Shown: positions 17,755-27,260, numbered from the stretch's first letter. The stretch: 64,000 nucleotides of DNA from Marinobacter guineae (GCF_002744735.1 NZ_KZ319339.1:1302001-1366000), one strand, 5' to 3'. Numbers and translations are program-made. The notes: generated from the letters alone by a model not told the origin.

Positions 17755-18582
17755 ATGGTTTGGAACTACCGTTTCGGTGGAATGATTCTAACGGGAATGC
17801 TGCTAATCAACGGGCTTTCCAGCGCCCATGCCTGGGGCGAACCGATCACTGTCGTGACGGAGCACTCGCCTCCAGGTGAATACCTCGATGAAAATGGCCG
17901 CGTCACCGGCGCTACCGCCGAACTTGTCCGTGAATTGATGAAACGTGCCGGCGAGCCGAGTGACATTACTCTGCTTCCATGGGCGCGGGGCTATATGATG
18001 GCCCGAAGAGGACCAAATGTAGCATTGTTTGAAACCACCCGATCAGAAATGCGGGAACACCAGTTCAGATGGGTCGGTCCAATTAAGCGCATAACCGGCG
18101 GTTTTTTTGTCCGGCGCCAGGATGGTATTTCAATAGAGACATTGGACGATGCGCGTGATCTGGATGGTGTTTGTGTGTATCGCGGCAGCTCTGGCGGGCA
18201 ATTACTGAAGGCTCTGGGCTTTACTAATCTGGAGCAACCCACCCGGTCGGCGCAGTGCCTTGAAATGCTGATGCACGGTCGCGTCGATACCTGGATGACC
18301 AGCGACATTGCCCGTTTGCCGATATTTGCCGAAACGGCTTATTCAGAGAACGAAGTCAGACTGGCCTATGCCACCTCGACGAAATACCTGTACATTGCGA
18401 TGTCCCTGGATACGCCGGATTCAATTGTCGAACTCTGGCAGGAAACCCTTGATCAGATGAAACTGGATGGCACGCTTGCACAGTATTACCGGGGCACTTA
18501 CCCCGATGAAATGATCAAGGCGCTTAGCCAGCCAGGACACCCCGATCTTCCCTGGCTGGACTCAGGGCAGGCAGTTCAATAA
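17755..18582 (+). CDS. periplasmic solute-binding protein (SBP_bac_3 type)
   Basis: A signal peptide (I-L-T-G-M-L-L-I-N-G-L-S-S-A-H-A) precedes a type II periplasmic binding fold: T-V-V-T-E-H-S-P-P-G-E-Y, L-P-W-A-R-G-Y and a late W-Q-E-T-L-D-Q-M-K-L-D-G-T-L-A. It is the orphan amino-acid-binding type with no permease or ATPase nearby. Several starts are possible; I chose the ATG that best fits the signal peptide. Its last codons and TAA overlap the antisense of a YfcE remnant, so the C-terminus may have been trimmed. Confidence 0.75.
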   Translation: MVWNYRFGGMILTGMLLINGLSSAHAWGEPITVVTEHSPPGEYLDENGRVTGATAELVRELMKRAGEPSDITLLPWARGYMMARRGPNVALFETTRSEMREHQFRWVGPIKRITGGFFVRRQDGISIETLDDARDLDGVCVYRGSSGGQLLKALGFTNLEQPTRSAQCLEMLMHGRVDTWMTSDIARLPIFAETAYSENEVRLAYATSTKYLYIAMSLDTPDSIVELWQETLDQMKLDGTLAQYYRGTYPDEMIKALSQPGHPDLPWLDSGQAVQ

Positions 18583-18622
18583 TTTCTCCAGCCACACGGT
18601 CCTCGCTCACCTCCAACCGCCC
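18572..18622 (-). pseudogene. YfcE-type phosphoesterase, C-terminal remnant
   Basis: Minus-strand reading gives R-L-E-V-S-E-D-R-V-A-G-E-I-I-E-L-P, matching the C-terminus of the chimera at 39378-39536. The N-terminal 31 residues found there and at 50325 are absent here. It lies just downstream of the intact FKBP gene, the same order as at 39378-39600. Confidence 0.6.
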
Positions 18623-18634
18623 CCCTCTAATCCT

Positions 18635-19114
18635 TCAATGATGCCCACCCGGCCCATGCGCATGACCGTGCGCGATCTCTTCCGGATCTGCCGCGCGCAC
18701 TTCGATGATTTCGATATCGAAGCTCAGGGTTCTACCGGCCATCGGATGGTTGGTGTCGACATCGGCAAACTTGTGGCCGACCTTGGCAACCACCACATGG
18801 CGCGGGCCCTGCTCGGTTTGCACCTGGGCGATCATGCCCGGCTTCCAGCGTTTGGCACCCATCAAATGCTTGATCGGCACCCGCTGCACGGCATCGGCCT
18901 TGCGCGGACCGTAGGCTTTTTCCGGAGTGATGGTGACACTGAAGCTTTCGCCGGCGTCGCGCCCTTCCAGGGCTTCTTCCAGGCCCTGGATAATGCCGCC
19001 GTGGCCATGCAGGTAGGCATTCGGCTCACCGCTTCGGGAATCTTCAACGACGTTGCCTTGTTCATCACGGACGCTGTAGTGGAACAGGACGACTTGGTTC
19101 TTTTCGATTGGCAT
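18635..19114 (-). CDS. SlyD-like FKBP-type peptidyl-prolyl isomerase
   Basis: The 159-aa product begins K-N-Q-V-V-L-F-H-Y-S-V and contains the SlyD flap/IF-domain signature (N-A-Y-L-H-G-H-G, I-I-Q-G-L-E-E-A-L-E-G) and H-P-M-A-G-R-T-L-S-F. It ends H-G-H-A-H-G-P-G-G-H-H, a short His-rich tail that may bind nickel. It catalyses prolyl isomerisation and acts as a chaperone in the cytoplasm. ATG 19114 is the family start; the open frame reaches 19186. Damaged copies of parts of it lie at 39557. Confidence 0.88.
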   Translation of the reverse strand: MPIEKNQVVLFHYSVRDEQGNVVEDSRSGEPNAYLHGHGGIIQGLEEALEGRDAGESFSVTITPEKAYGPRKADAVQRVPIKHLMGAKRWKPGMIAQVQTEQGPRHVVVAKVGHKFADVDTNHPMAGRTLSFDIEIIEVRAADPEEIAHGHAHGPGGHH

Positions 19115-19203
19115 AGGGTTCTCTGCGACGGTTAAAGGTACGCCATTATAACCAGCAGCGGCGTTGACTGCAGGACGTGAAAACAAGGACAGGAAAACGG
19201 AGC

Positions 19204-20982
19204 TTACGCTTCATTCGCCTTACGATAGTGACCCTGATAATCAAAAATCCGTTCCTGCACCTGCCAGTAGTGCTTTTGCTTACGGGCAATCACAAAATCC
19301 GGCACCGGCAACAAGCCCTGCATCTCAAGCACCTCACCCACCCTGCTGAACACTTTCGGAGCCTGACTATTGGCGAAACGACGTCCAAACAGCTTGTTAA
19401 AGACGTTGCGCTGGCCCGGCTTGCTGAAATCAAACGACTCGATGAGCTCCTCCCCATCTTCACCGTGATAGGTGATCCTCAGTTTGCTGCCACCAACACT
19501 TAGCGTGATCCCGGCGCAACGGATCACCATGGCATCCTTGAGTTTCAGCGCATCTCTAAGCTGATCATCCGGGTCGATGATGGCTTTACGGCATTGGTGA
19601 CAGTTGCGGGCCGCAATATCATTCTCGCCACCGCAATGTGGGCACTCCTTGAAACGGAAACGGTAATCGCACTGTTGAGGGCGCCCGTTCTGTTCGGCAG
19701 GTTTATCCCCTTCAGCAGGCTCCAGCAGCCCCTGGCAACGGCGCCCGTAGTGCTCGATCACACGGCCGTCATCGTCGGTTTTGCCCCAGAAGATATTGGC
19801 AAAACCACAGCCCGGGCAGAACACCTGCACCGGCTCACTGTCGGGGTTCGGTTTGGGCTCCCCAACCTCCGGGTGGTGCAAATTCACACTGTTGCCCGCG
19901 TAATCAACCACCAGACAGTCCTGTTTGCCTTCGTCCAGACGAAGCCCGCGGCCCACAATCTGCTGGTAGAGGCTGACCGACTGGGTAGGACGAAGAATGG
20001 CGATAAAGTCCACATGGGGCGCATCAAAGCCCGTGGTGAGCACAGACACATTCACCAGATACTTCAACTGCCGCTGTTTGAAGCGCTGGATCAGCAAGTC
20101 CCGATCCTTCAGATCGGTCGCGCCAGTCACCAGGGCGGTCTGGTGTTCCGGCAGATAACCGCTGATCTCCCGGGCATGCTCCACCGTTGCCGCAAAAATC
20201 ATCACCCCCTTGCGCTCAGCCGCCAGCTCCATCACCTGCTCAATGATGGCGCGCGTCACACGCTTATGTTTGCTCAGCAGCTGGTTGACGTCCTTCTCGG
20301 CGTATTCGCCAAAGCGATCCTGAGGCAGCGCGGAGAAATCGTATTGCGCCACCGCCGCGTTCACCAACTCGGGCCGGGTGAGATACCTCCGATTGATCAT
20401 GTAGCTCAACGGCAGCTCATAAATGCAGTGCGCAAAGGGCTTATCCTGTTCTTCACTAAAGCCACGAACAAAACCCCGGTAGTGATAGCGATAGATCCAG
20501 CCCGTGGCTAAACGGTAGGGCGTGGCGGTTAGCCCGAGCACTTTGAGGGAGTCATTCTGTTGCCGCAGCAGCTCGATGATTCTTTGATACTGACTGGTTT
20601 CCTCACCACTGACCCGATGGCACTCATCGATGATGATCAACGAGTATTCATCACTGAACTGGTCCAGATTCGCTGAAACAGACTGCACACTGGCAAAGGT
20701 CACCTGATGGCGGTTTTCCTTGCGTTTCAACCCGGCGGAGAAGATGCCGCCCGTTAACCCGTAACTCTGGTATTTGGAGTGATTCTGCTCCACAAGCTCT
20801 TTCACGTGGGTCAGCACCAGAATCTTGCGTCGGGCAAGACGGGCCAACTCGGCAATCACCAGGCTTTTACCGGCACCGGTTGGCAGCACGATGACGGCAG
20901 ATTCGTCCGATTTGCGGAAATGGCTTAGCGTGGCATCCACCGCTTCCTGCTGGTAAGGGCGGAGCTTAAAAGGAGGGCTCAT
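19204..20982 (-). CDS. radD: RadD/YejH-type superfamily 2 helicase
   Basis: The 592-aa product has Walker A L-P-T-G-A-G-K-S, a DECH box (I-I-D-E-C-H), T-A-T-P and the motif [11 protein letters not shown], then a zinc-finger region (C-P-G-C, C-P-H-C, C-H-Q-C) and a C-terminal domain. Length and order match E. coli RadD (586 aa), which aids RecA strand exchange and radiation resistance. It acts on DNA in the cytoplasm. All motifs are intact. Confidence 0.85.
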   Translation of the reverse strand: MSPPFKLRPYQQEAVDATLSHFRKSDESAVIVLPTGAGKSLVIAELARLARRKILVLTHVKELVEQNHSKYQSYGLTGGIFSAGLKRKENRHQVTFASVQSVSANLDQFSDEYSLIIIDECHRVSGEETSQYQRIIELLRQQNDSLKVLGLTATPYRLATGWIYRYHYRGFVRGFSEEQDKPFAHCIYELPLSYMINRRYLTRPELVNAAVAQYDFSALPQDRFGEYAEKDVNQLLSKHKRVTRAIIEQVMELAAERKGVMIFAATVEHAREISGYLPEHQTALVTGATDLKDRDLLIQRFKQRQLKYLVNVSVLTTGFDAPHVDFIAILRPTQSVSLYQQIVGRGLRLDEGKQDCLVVDYAGNSVNLHHPEVGEPKPNPDSEPVQVFCPGCGFANIFWGKTDDDGRVIEHYGRRCQGLLEPAEGDKPAEQNGRPQQCDYRFRFKECPHCGGENDIAARNCHQCRKAIIDPDDQLRDALKLKDAMVIRCAGITLSVGGSKLRITYHGEDGEELIESFDFSKPGQRNVFNKLFGRRFANSQAPKVFSRVGEVLEMQGLLPVPDFVIARKQKHYWQVQERIFDYQGHYRKANEA

Positions 20983-20992
20983 TTTTCAGGGC

Positions 20993-21103
20993 TTAATCGT
21001 TTTCAGGGTAAAAAGGATGCAGCGCATTGCGGCCCTCGTCTTCTGCAATGCACAATACCAGATTGGAAGTGTGGGCCGTGCGCTGGAAAGCCACTTCAGT
21101 CAA
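20993..21103 (-). other. short open frame just upstream of radD
   Basis: A minus-strand frame of 36 codons from TTG 21103 reads T-E-V-A-F-Q-R-T-A-H, V-L-C-I-A-E-D-E-G-R and ends F-Y-P-E-N-D, ten bases before radD. It looks like protein sequence but has no good start. It could be a short upstream gene or the C-terminal remnant of one. I do not recognise it. Confidence 0.2.
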
Positions 21104-21159
21104 AAGCTCGTACTTTTATGATAGAACAATCGCCCACAACGAAACCAGGAGGTCAGCCC

Positions 21160-21372
21160 ATGGCAGACGACGATACGCTGGAAGCCCTTAAAACCGCCTT
21201 CACCTTCATGCCACAGCCGGTGGAAGTGAACCGGTTTGAGTATGGTGACGACGCAGACAGGATTCTCGCTCAGGTGAACTTTGTCCGGGAGGTGCTGGTT
21301 GGGCATGGTATCGATCCTGAGGAAGTGGCTGACGAGATCAATCCGGACGCCGCCCCCAATTCCTGCTATTAG
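21160..21372 (+). CDS. small acidic protein (70 aa), unknown
   Basis: ATG 21160 has a strong AGGAGG site nine bases upstream. The sequence is acidic and helical (D-D-D-T-L-E-A-L-K-T-A-F, A-D-R-I-L-A-Q-V-N-F-V-R-E-V-L) and ends N-S-C-Y. No family recognised. The next gene starts 11 bases after its stop, so they form a small operon. Confidence 0.55.
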   Translation: MADDDTLEALKTAFTFMPQPVEVNRFEYGDDADRILAQVNFVREVLVGHGIDPEEVADEINPDAAPNSCY

Positions 21373-21382
21373 CAAGCCCCTT

Positions 21383-21685
21383 ATGACAGCGAAGGTCAGA
21401 ACCCGGATTCTCTTTCACTCCAGACACCTCAGTATCTATCTGGTTCGATACCCGGAAGGTCACAAGGTCGTACCGCACGTGGATATGGTGTCCGAGGGGC
21501 GACTGTACAAACTTAACCTCGTGCTGGTAAAACCCAGAGCCGGTGGCCGTTTCCTGTGTGAAAAGAACATTTTCAACCTGGCCGGACGACTCTATCTGTT
21601 TCGTCCCGACCTTTACCAACACCGGGTCTCAAGAATCGAGCGAGGAAATCGGTGGCTACTGAGCTTCGCGTTGACCCGAAGCTGA
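21383..21685 (+). CDS. compact 2-oxoglutarate/Fe(II) oxygenase-like protein
   Basis: The 100-aa product has the order expected of a minimal double-stranded beta-helix oxygenase: P-H-V-D (metal His and Asp), Y-Q-H-R-V (distal His) and G-N-R-W-L-L-S-F-A-L (2-oxoglutarate Arg). It begins R-T-R-I-L-F-H-S-R-H. It is short for the superfamily, which usually has N-terminal helices, so it could be a domain remnant or a real short form. It follows the 70-aa gene directly. Confidence 0.55.
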   Translation: MTAKVRTRILFHSRHLSIYLVRYPEGHKVVPHVDMVSEGRLYKLNLVLVKPRAGGRFLCEKNIFNLAGRLYLFRPDLYQHRVSRIERGNRWLLSFALTRS

Positions 21686-21952
21686 TGCCCGAGGATGGTC
21701 GCTGGCTGGCCAACCTCTTCCAGCCATGTCGAAAGCCTCCCTATACCATTGTAGGTTTACAGGCTTGACGCTACTGAAGATGATCGTACTTCAGCATAGG
21801 TCAAACACTACAAATCCCGCGCGTCCGCAACAGAGTTTGGCAGTGGGTGTCGGGCTGATGGTGGTGCCGCGGTTTATAGAGATTTAAGATTATAATCACG
21901 GACCAAGCCAGACCCACTCTACTATCGAACTCCAAGCCTCGGGCCTATTACT

Positions 21953-22903
21953 GTGCGCACCCTCCATCGAAGTGAAAAAAGCCGAGCCAAACCTGTTCGC
22001 AAAGGTCTACACCCGAGGAATCTACACAACCAGGGCTATGACTTCCCAGCGCTCGTAAAAAGCCACCCGGCACTAGCCCCCCATGTGAAACCGAACGCTC
22101 ATGGCGACCTTTCCATCGACTTCGCAGACCCACTGGCCGTAAAAACACTCAACGCCGCATTATTGAACCGGTACTACCACATTGCCGACTGGGACATTCC
22201 GGAGGGTGCGCTTTGCCCTCCAATCCCGGGCAGAGCCGACTATATCCATTACATGGCGGACCTGTTTGGGCTTGGAACCGGGCCTGGGCTTGAACAGCCC
22301 AGCATCAAGCTCCTCGATATTGGCACTGGCGCAAATGGAATCTACCCGCTACTGGCCTGCCAGATTTACGGCTGGCAGTGTGTGGGTAGTGACACTAACA
22401 CCCAGTCGCTTGAGAACGTAGCCACGATTATCGCCAACAACCCCACACTCAAAGAACGCTTCACGCTGCGAACGCAACCCGATAAAAACCACATCTTTGA
22501 AGGGATCATTCAAGCCGGGGAGTTCTTTGACGTCAGCGTATGCAACCCACCCTTCCATGCCTCGCCCGATGAAGCACGTAAAGGTAGCCGGCTTAAACTC
22601 AATAACCTTGCTCGTAGTCTCGGTGAACAAAAAGCAAAAACCGAATCCCCCACTCTGAACTTTGGCGGGCTGGGAGCGGAGCTTTGGTGTAAGGGGGGTG
22701 AACAGCTGTTTCTGAAAAAGCTGATAAAAGAAAGCCAGGTATATTCAACTCAATGCCGCTGGTTTACCAGCCTGGTTTCAAAGGCCGACAATGTTAAGCC
22801 TGCAAAGAAGATGATTCATAAGCTCGGTGCCGTTGATATACGGGAAATAGAGATGAAGCAGGGAAATAAGATTACCAGGGTATTGGCCTGGACATTCATC
22901 TGA
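21953..22903 (+). CDS. rlmF: 23S rRNA (adenine1618-N6)-methyltransferase
   Basis: The 316-aa product shows the RlmF hallmarks: L-H-P-R-N-L-H-N-Q-G-Y-D-F near the N-terminus, G-T-G-A-N-G-I-Y-P-L-L (SAM motif I), and N-P-P-F-H-A-S (catalytic NPPF). It methylates A1618 of 23S rRNA. The GTG start at 21953 gives a normal family N-terminus; no clear Shine-Dalgarno is seen. A stretch from its C-terminal third is duplicated at 52853-52921. Confidence 0.9.
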   Translation: MRTLHRSEKSRAKPVRKGLHPRNLHNQGYDFPALVKSHPALAPHVKPNAHGDLSIDFADPLAVKTLNAALLNRYYHIADWDIPEGALCPPIPGRADYIHYMADLFGLGTGPGLEQPSIKLLDIGTGANGIYPLLACQIYGWQCVGSDTNTQSLENVATIIANNPTLKERFTLRTQPDKNHIFEGIIQAGEFFDVSVCNPPFHASPDEARKGSRLKLNNLARSLGEQKAKTESPTLNFGGLGAELWCKGGEQLFLKKLIKESQVYSTQCRWFTSLVSKADNVKPAKKMIHKLGAVDIREIEMKQGNKITRVLAWTFI

Positions 22904-23021
22904 GCCGCTGCCGAGGTGGCGCATGGTTATGCGAAACCTACTGTGATATTGCTTCAGAAGTCCGAGACAGATCTATTTCACCGGCACTTCAAGCTCCGGT
23001 GAGCAAATCCGTCCTTCTTTA

Positions 23022-23046
23022 GAAAAATGAAACTGTCCCGTTTTTG
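23022..23046 (+). repeat. dispersed motif copy
   Basis: AATGAAACTGTCCCGTTTTTG lies between rlmF and the convergent zinc-ribbon protein gene. Confidence 0.55.
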
Positions 23047-23070
23047 CTGATCTCGAGTAGGCTCGAACCC

Positions 23071-23304
23071 TCACAACCTGCCAGCTAAAAGCCATAACAA
23101 CAAGCACACAACCCCAAAAAGAAGCACTGCAAAATGGACAGCCAGGTTCTTCTGAGTAGTTGGGGCGGGCTTTCTGGTGAAACCGAAGTAATCCTCACCA
23201 AACAGCCCCACGCCACAGCCCTCACAGTAGTTTTTCGAGTAAGAAACCCTCAGCGCAGATGGCTCAAATTTTTTCCGACAGCTGTAACAACTAGGCTTAA
23301 TCAT
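23071..23304 (-). CDS. small zinc-ribbon membrane protein (77 aa)
   Basis: Two CxxC pairs (C-Y-S-C and C-E-G-C) spaced about 20 residues apart would bind one zinc. They are followed by a basic linker and one C-terminal membrane helix (F-A-V-L-L-F-G-V-V-C-L-L-L-W-L-L-A). ATG 23304 has GGAG at seven bases. The family is unknown to me; similar proteins are common small membrane-tethered zinc ribbons. Confidence 0.55.
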   Translation of the reverse strand: MIKPSCYSCRKKFEPSALRVSYSKNYCEGCGVGLFGEDYFGFTRKPAPTTQKNLAVHFAVLLFGVVCLLLWLLAGRL

Positions 23305-23351
23305 TTCGGGCTCCAGACAGAACAACTGCGCATAGTGTTTTCTCTGGGCCT

Positions 23352-23386
23352 GAAACCGGGACAGGAAATAACTCTATCCCGGCTTT
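23352..23386. repeat. dispersed motif, overlapping inverted pair
   Basis: GAAACCGGGACAG runs directly into GAAATAACTCTATCCCGGC, then a further CCCCGGTTTT arm, beside the 3' end of the thioredoxin-like gene. Confidence 0.55.
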
Positions 23387-23419
23387 ACTGCCCCGGTTTT
23401 AGGTTCTTCGGACTTAGCG

Positions 23420-23749
23420 TTAAGTCAAAAGCCCATAGGGCCGCTCCAGCGCAGCGCGCACATCACCGATGGAGAACACCCTGGCAAATTCCGCAAAACG
23501 TTGCCCTTCGAACCACAACTGTACAACAGGCAGAGAAAAGATCCCGCGGGCTGCACACAGGGGGCCGGCCGTTGCCTGGCAATCGATGTAAGCGGTGACC
23601 AGTTGCGGGAACTCCTCGCTGGAGAGTTTTTCCAACTGGGGCTTGATGGCCTGACAGACGCCACAGCTTGCTCCCCCATACAGGAGCAGCACCGCAGGGC
23701 TGGACTGGAGCAATTCCGACAAGGCCTCTTCTGTGAATACGTTTTGCAC
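23420..23749 (-). CDS. thioredoxin-like protein
   Basis: The 109-aa product from GTG 23749 has thioredoxin length and order: A-V-L-L-L-Y-G-G-A-S then C-G-V-C (active site CxxC), K-P-Q-L-E-K-L, and a cis-Pro in F-S-L-P-V-V-Q-L-W. The active-site sequence CGVC is unusual. The open frame runs on to 23893, through a copy of the dispersed motif, so the longer N-terminus is doubtful; AGGA lies seven bases before the GTG. Likely a cytoplasmic disulfide reductase. Confidence 0.7.
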   Translation of the reverse strand: MQNVFTEEALSELLQSSPAVLLLYGGASCGVCQAIKPQLEKLSSEEFPQLVTAYIDCQATAGPLCAARGIFSLPVVQLWFEGQRFAEFARVFSIGDVRAALERPYGLLT

Positions 23750-23858
23750 AGTTAAATCCTGATAAGCATGACCGGTATAATCGCCAGCGCCTGCCGGGCA
23801 AACTCCGCATCCGGCTGCAATCAACAGAGCGACCCAAGCGCCAGTCGCTACCGCTGTA

Positions 23859-23877
23859 GAAAATAGATCTGTCCCGG
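23859..23877 (+). repeat. dispersed motif copy
   Basis: AAATAGATCTGTCCCGG lies inside the open but probably untranslated extension of the thioredoxin-like frame. Confidence 0.55.
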
Positions 23878-23980
23878 CACTACGGCACAACAAACTGCCG
23901 ATAGGCCTCCACCCTCATCTGGCGACTGCCAGTGCACGAAAGGTGTCGGGCTCATCCAGGCAGTGACAGCCGGCCGGCCA

Positions 23981-24265
23981 TTACATTGACTCTTTCTTCC
24001 CGTCGGACATCGTGTCCTTTTTCATGGTCTCCTCGTCCATGTTACCTTTCTTCATGCCATCATCCGTCATACCTTCTTTTTTCATCTCGTCATGCATAGT
24101 GTCGGCCTGCGTTGTGTCTTTGGGCATGCCGTCATCTTTCATGTCGTCATGCATCATCTTCTTTTCCGTACCCATGTCGTCCTTACCCATGTCGTCCGCA
24201 TGAGCCGGGGCCATCAGGGCCAGGGTGGTGCCAAGGGCGAGCAGTGTGGCTGTCAGGGTTTTCAT
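23981..24265 (-). CDS. exported MXKDX-repeat-type protein
   Basis: A signal peptide (A-T-L-L-A-L-G-T-T-L-A-L-M-A-P-A-H-A) is followed by a tail built almost only of Met, Asp, Lys, Glu and Gly, with units such as M-K-D-D, M-K-K-D and M-G-K-D-D. This matches the pentapeptide MXKDX family of periplasmic proteins, role unknown. The Met/Asp richness suggests metal binding, perhaps copper, as inference. An AGGAG site precedes ATG 24265. Confidence 0.75.
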   Translation of the reverse strand: MKTLTATLLALGTTLALMAPAHADDMGKDDMGTEKKMMHDDMKDDGMPKDTTQADTMHDEMKKEGMTDDGMKKGNMDEETMKKDTMSDGKKESM

Positions 24266-24446
24266 TGTGCATTCTCCTTTTTGGAAACATTCACTGTTCG
24301 ACGCAGCTTAACCCATGGCCTACAGGCCCGTGGCGTCAGAATGCAGAGTACACAGGCACGCTCACAGGGCCGTCACGGCCCGATAAAGAGTCGATAAAGG
24401 AAAGATCACAAAACCCTCACGGATAAGGTGGCGCGTTGAAGGCGAG

Positions 24447-24472
24447 GAAAACCGGGACAGATTTATTTCTCC
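24447..24472 (-). repeat. dispersed motif copy, near-consensus
   Basis: AAAACCGGGACAGATTTATT is the most complete single copy, 60 bases before the deoxyribosyltransferase start. Confidence 0.7.
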
Positions 24473-24531
24473 ATCCTACCTGGGAAATACTGGATGCTAT
24501 CCTGCCGTTTTATCAGCTCCAAGAGGCCCCC

Positions 24532-25077
24532 ATGGCAAAGCCAAAACGAATCTACCTCGCCGGCCCGGAAGTGTTTTTCCCGACCACGGAACACCAGGCC
24601 ATCGTCGGAGAGAAAAAACGCCTGCTCCGGGAATACGGATTTGAAGGCGTAGACCCGCTGGACACAGAGCTGGCATTTTCAGACGACGAAGCAAAACCCG
24701 AGCGCGGGCAGCGAATCTTCCAGGCCAATCGCGAACTGATGGACAGCTGCGATGCCATCATCGCCAACCTGACTCCCTTCCGCGGCATCAGCGCGGACCC
24801 GGGCACCGTATACGAAATGGGCTATATAATCGGACAGGGCAAGCCCGCCTTCGGATTCACCCTGGACAGCCGTCGCTACCGGAAACGGGCGGGCTCAACC
24901 AGTCTGGACGACCTGGGCCACACCATTGAGGACTTTGAGATGAGTGACAACCTGATGATCGAAGGTGGAATCAGCGATTCCGGTGGTCAGCTATTCGTGG
25001 CCGAGCAGCCAGGTGAACACCGGTTCTTCTCGGCGGAACTGTTCCGCCGCTGCGTGCGGGCGCTGGCCCATGCCTGA
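24532..25077 (+). CDS. nucleoside 2-deoxyribosyltransferase family protein
   Basis: The 181-aa product matches the PF05014 fold: I-Y-L-A-G-P-E-V-F at the start, D-S-C-D-A-I-I-A-N-L-T-P-F-R-G and the catalytic Glu in G-T-V-Y-E-M-G-Y. The family transfers deoxyribosyl between bases or hydrolyses nucleosides. ATG 24532 fits the family start. Its last codons overlap the MOSC gene start, so the two are translationally coupled. Confidence 0.85.
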   Translation: MAKPKRIYLAGPEVFFPTTEHQAIVGEKKRLLREYGFEGVDPLDTELAFSDDEAKPERGQRIFQANRELMDSCDAIIANLTPFRGISADPGTVYEMGYIIGQGKPAFGFTLDSRRYRKRAGSTSLDDLGHTIEDFEMSDNLMIEGGISDSGGQLFVAEQPGEHRFFSAELFRRCVRALAHA

Positions 25078-25561
25078 ACAAACTCCACTACAAACCCTGT
25101 TCGACACCCTCCCCCAAACCGGCCGGGTGGAATGGATTGGCATCCGCCCCGCCCGTGGTGAGGCCATGGAAGCGCTCGAAAGCGTAGCGGTCACCCCCGG
25201 CAAAGGCCTGGAAGGTGACCGATTCAGGGGCCGCGAGATCAGCAAGCGGCAGGTGACCCTGATTCAGAAAGAGCACCTGCATGCCATCACCTCCTGCCTG
25301 CACCGGGAGGCCATCGCACCCGAGGTGTTCCGGCGCAACATTGTGGTGTCTGGCCTGAACCTGCTGGCCCTGAAAGGCAAGCGATTCCGAATCGGAAATG
25401 TGGTGCTGGAATACACAGGTCTCTGCCACCCCTGCAGCAAAATGGAAACGTCGCTGGGGCCCGGCGGTTACAACGCCATGCGCGGGCATGGGGGCATTAC
25501 AACGCGGGTGGTTGAAGCGGGTGACATTGCCCTTGGGGACGAAGTTCAGGCCTGTCCATGA
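25070..25561 (+). CDS. MOSC-domain protein
   Basis: The 163-aa product contains K-G-L-E-G-D-R-F, N-I-V-V-S-G-L-N-L-L and the conserved Cys of the MOSC domain in G-L-C-H-P-C-S-K-M. Stand-alone MOSC proteins handle molybdenum-cofactor sulfur or N-hydroxylated substrates (YiiM-like). ATG 25070 lies within the end of the preceding gene (8-bp overlap). Confidence 0.85.
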   Translation: MPEQTPLQTLFDTLPQTGRVEWIGIRPARGEAMEALESVAVTPGKGLEGDRFRGREISKRQVTLIQKEHLHAITSCLHREAIAPEVFRRNIVVSGLNLLALKGKRFRIGNVVLEYTGLCHPCSKMETSLGPGGYNAMRGHGGITTRVVEAGDIALGDEVQACP

Positions 25562-25692
25562 ATTGGCGACTTCGCCGAGACACCTCTGATCCCTCAACCT
25601 GGGTCTTTGATCCGCCCGGTTTTCCAATGGCCTTTCCTTACCGCCATCCCCCCCATGAACCGTTCTGCGTCGCGAAAGGCGGGAGGTACTTG

Positions 25693-27243
25693 CTATCCGC
25701 TAGCCGCATGACTCCGCTCATAAGAAGGTTGTCCCTCATGGAGATGCTCTTGACAGAACCTGTATGCACAATTGTGTGCGTGGCGGCATATAATGTCCAA
25801 GGCGCTGGTGAAGAAAAACTTTCCGCTCGTCACTTCTCCCAATGCATAAAGTCGAGGGGAGGGTTTTCTCTGGGAATTGAGCACTTTGTAGGTCGTCCAA
25901 TCGATATCCAGGCCTCCGAGCGGATGAGGCAGAACGACGCCTTTTGCCTCTAGCGAAGCCAAGAGAGTTGAGTTTGATTGAGAGAATTGCTTTGGGCTTC
26001 CTGTGGAAAGAATGGCGTAATCATATCGTTCGACCTCGTTATCATCGTCCGTTATCACAGTGACAGACCCATCCTCCAGTTTCTCAATTTCCATCGGTCC
26101 CCTTTTGAAAAAAAGATCTCCGCGACGAAGGTATCTCAAGATTTTCTCCGCGTTTTCAGAAGGTATTGAAACCCGGTACGATAGGAACATGCTGACATAG
26201 TTATTCCAGAAAACCTCTCGGGCGTCGGGAGCCAGCATGTCCCAAAGCCGCTCGATGATTGCATTAGTAGCATAGAGAACGGCTTGCCAGGCTCTGGGGT
26301 GCTGGGCCAACCTGAGTTCTGTCTCCAAGAAGCTCGTTAAATTGTCTACTGGCGCTGGTAGTCGTAGTGTTTCACGTGGGTGATCGGGAAACTGCTCATG
26401 GAAGAACTCGATATCACCCTGCACCATCTCGGCCAAGTCCTGGAGCGTTAACGTTCCCCGGCAGTGCGCAATCTGGTCCATATATTCTGATGAGAGGTAC
26501 TTCGTATTAAATCGACCTTGCGTCCCGCGCACAGCGGGGAAGTACCCGCTCCGCGAATGCATCACGATTCGACCACGATGCCCAGCTTCCTTGAGGGCTA
26601 TAATTGCATCAATAGCACTAAGTCTTGAACCAATGATCGCTACAGAAGCCTCTGGCCCCATCCAGTGTGTTAACTTGGTTAAGGGATAAGGGTTCGCAAT
26701 AACGCCTGAACGCATTTTCGGAGTGTCCTGCTTGGCGTTTTCGAGGGTGCCACAAAGGAGAAAGGTATAATCGGCACGAATTTCAATCCCACATGCCGTC
26801 TCCACGAGATACCCCTTCGGTAAAGGATGAAGGTCTGTTACCTCGGCATTCACAGGTATTACCTTCACGCCGCACCTCACGGCCCGGCTCACTACCTTGG
26901 AAAATGCAAACTGGAGGTATTGTCCGAAGAGCGGCCTCGGTGCGTAGGTGTCTTTATCAGCAACAAAATTTGGATACTTCCATTGCCACGCTTCCGGATA
27001 CTTGTGTAGCCATTCATGGAAGTCGCCCTTCTTCTCGGGGAACACAGTAATATATCCTGTCTTGGTATTGAGAATGTTACTGTCCAGATCTTCATTGTAT
27101 GCTTGGCCGGGGCCAAAAGTTGGATTCTTCTCAACAATATAAACCGTGTAGTTGTTATTCCATTTTTCTTGGTTATTCAAGAAATTATCCAAAAATGCAA
27201 CGGAGGCGGCGCCTGCGCCAACGATGGCGAGAACCTTTTCCAT
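25693..27243 (-). CDS. FAD/NAD(P)-binding protein (NAD_binding_9 type)
   Basis: The 516-aa product has I-V-G-A-G-A-A-S near the N-terminus, G-P-G-Q-A-Y, and a second site V-A-I-I-G-S-R-L-S-A-I-D-A. This is the HpyO/PF13454 group of flavoproteins whose members tailor siderophores, antibiotics or unknown substrates. ATG 27243 follows a purine-rich AAAGGAATATAGCC. It is the last gene of the minus-strand cluster, 17 bp after the CoA-transferase. Substrate unknown. Confidence 0.75.
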   Translation of the reverse strand: MEKVLAIVGAGAASVAFLDNFLNNQEKWNNNYTVYIVEKNPTFGPGQAYNEDLDSNILNTKTGYITVFPEKKGDFHEWLHKYPEAWQWKYPNFVADKDTYAPRPLFGQYLQFAFSKVVSRAVRCGVKVIPVNAEVTDLHPLPKGYLVETACGIEIRADYTFLLCGTLENAKQDTPKMRSGVIANPYPLTKLTHWMGPEASVAIIGSRLSAIDAIIALKEAGHRGRIVMHSRSGYFPAVRGTQGRFNTKYLSSEYMDQIAHCRGTLTLQDLAEMVQGDIEFFHEQFPDHPRETLRLPAPVDNLTSFLETELRLAQHPRAWQAVLYATNAIIERLWDMLAPDAREVFWNNYVSMFLSYRVSIPSENAEKILRYLRRGDLFFKRGPMEIEKLEDGSVTVITDDDNEVERYDYAILSTGSPKQFSQSNSTLLASLEAKGVVLPHPLGGLDIDWTTYKVLNSQRKPSPRLYALGEVTSGKFFFTSALDIICRHAHNCAYRFCQEHLHEGQPSYERSHAASG

Positions 27244-27260
27244 GGCTATATTCCTTTTGA

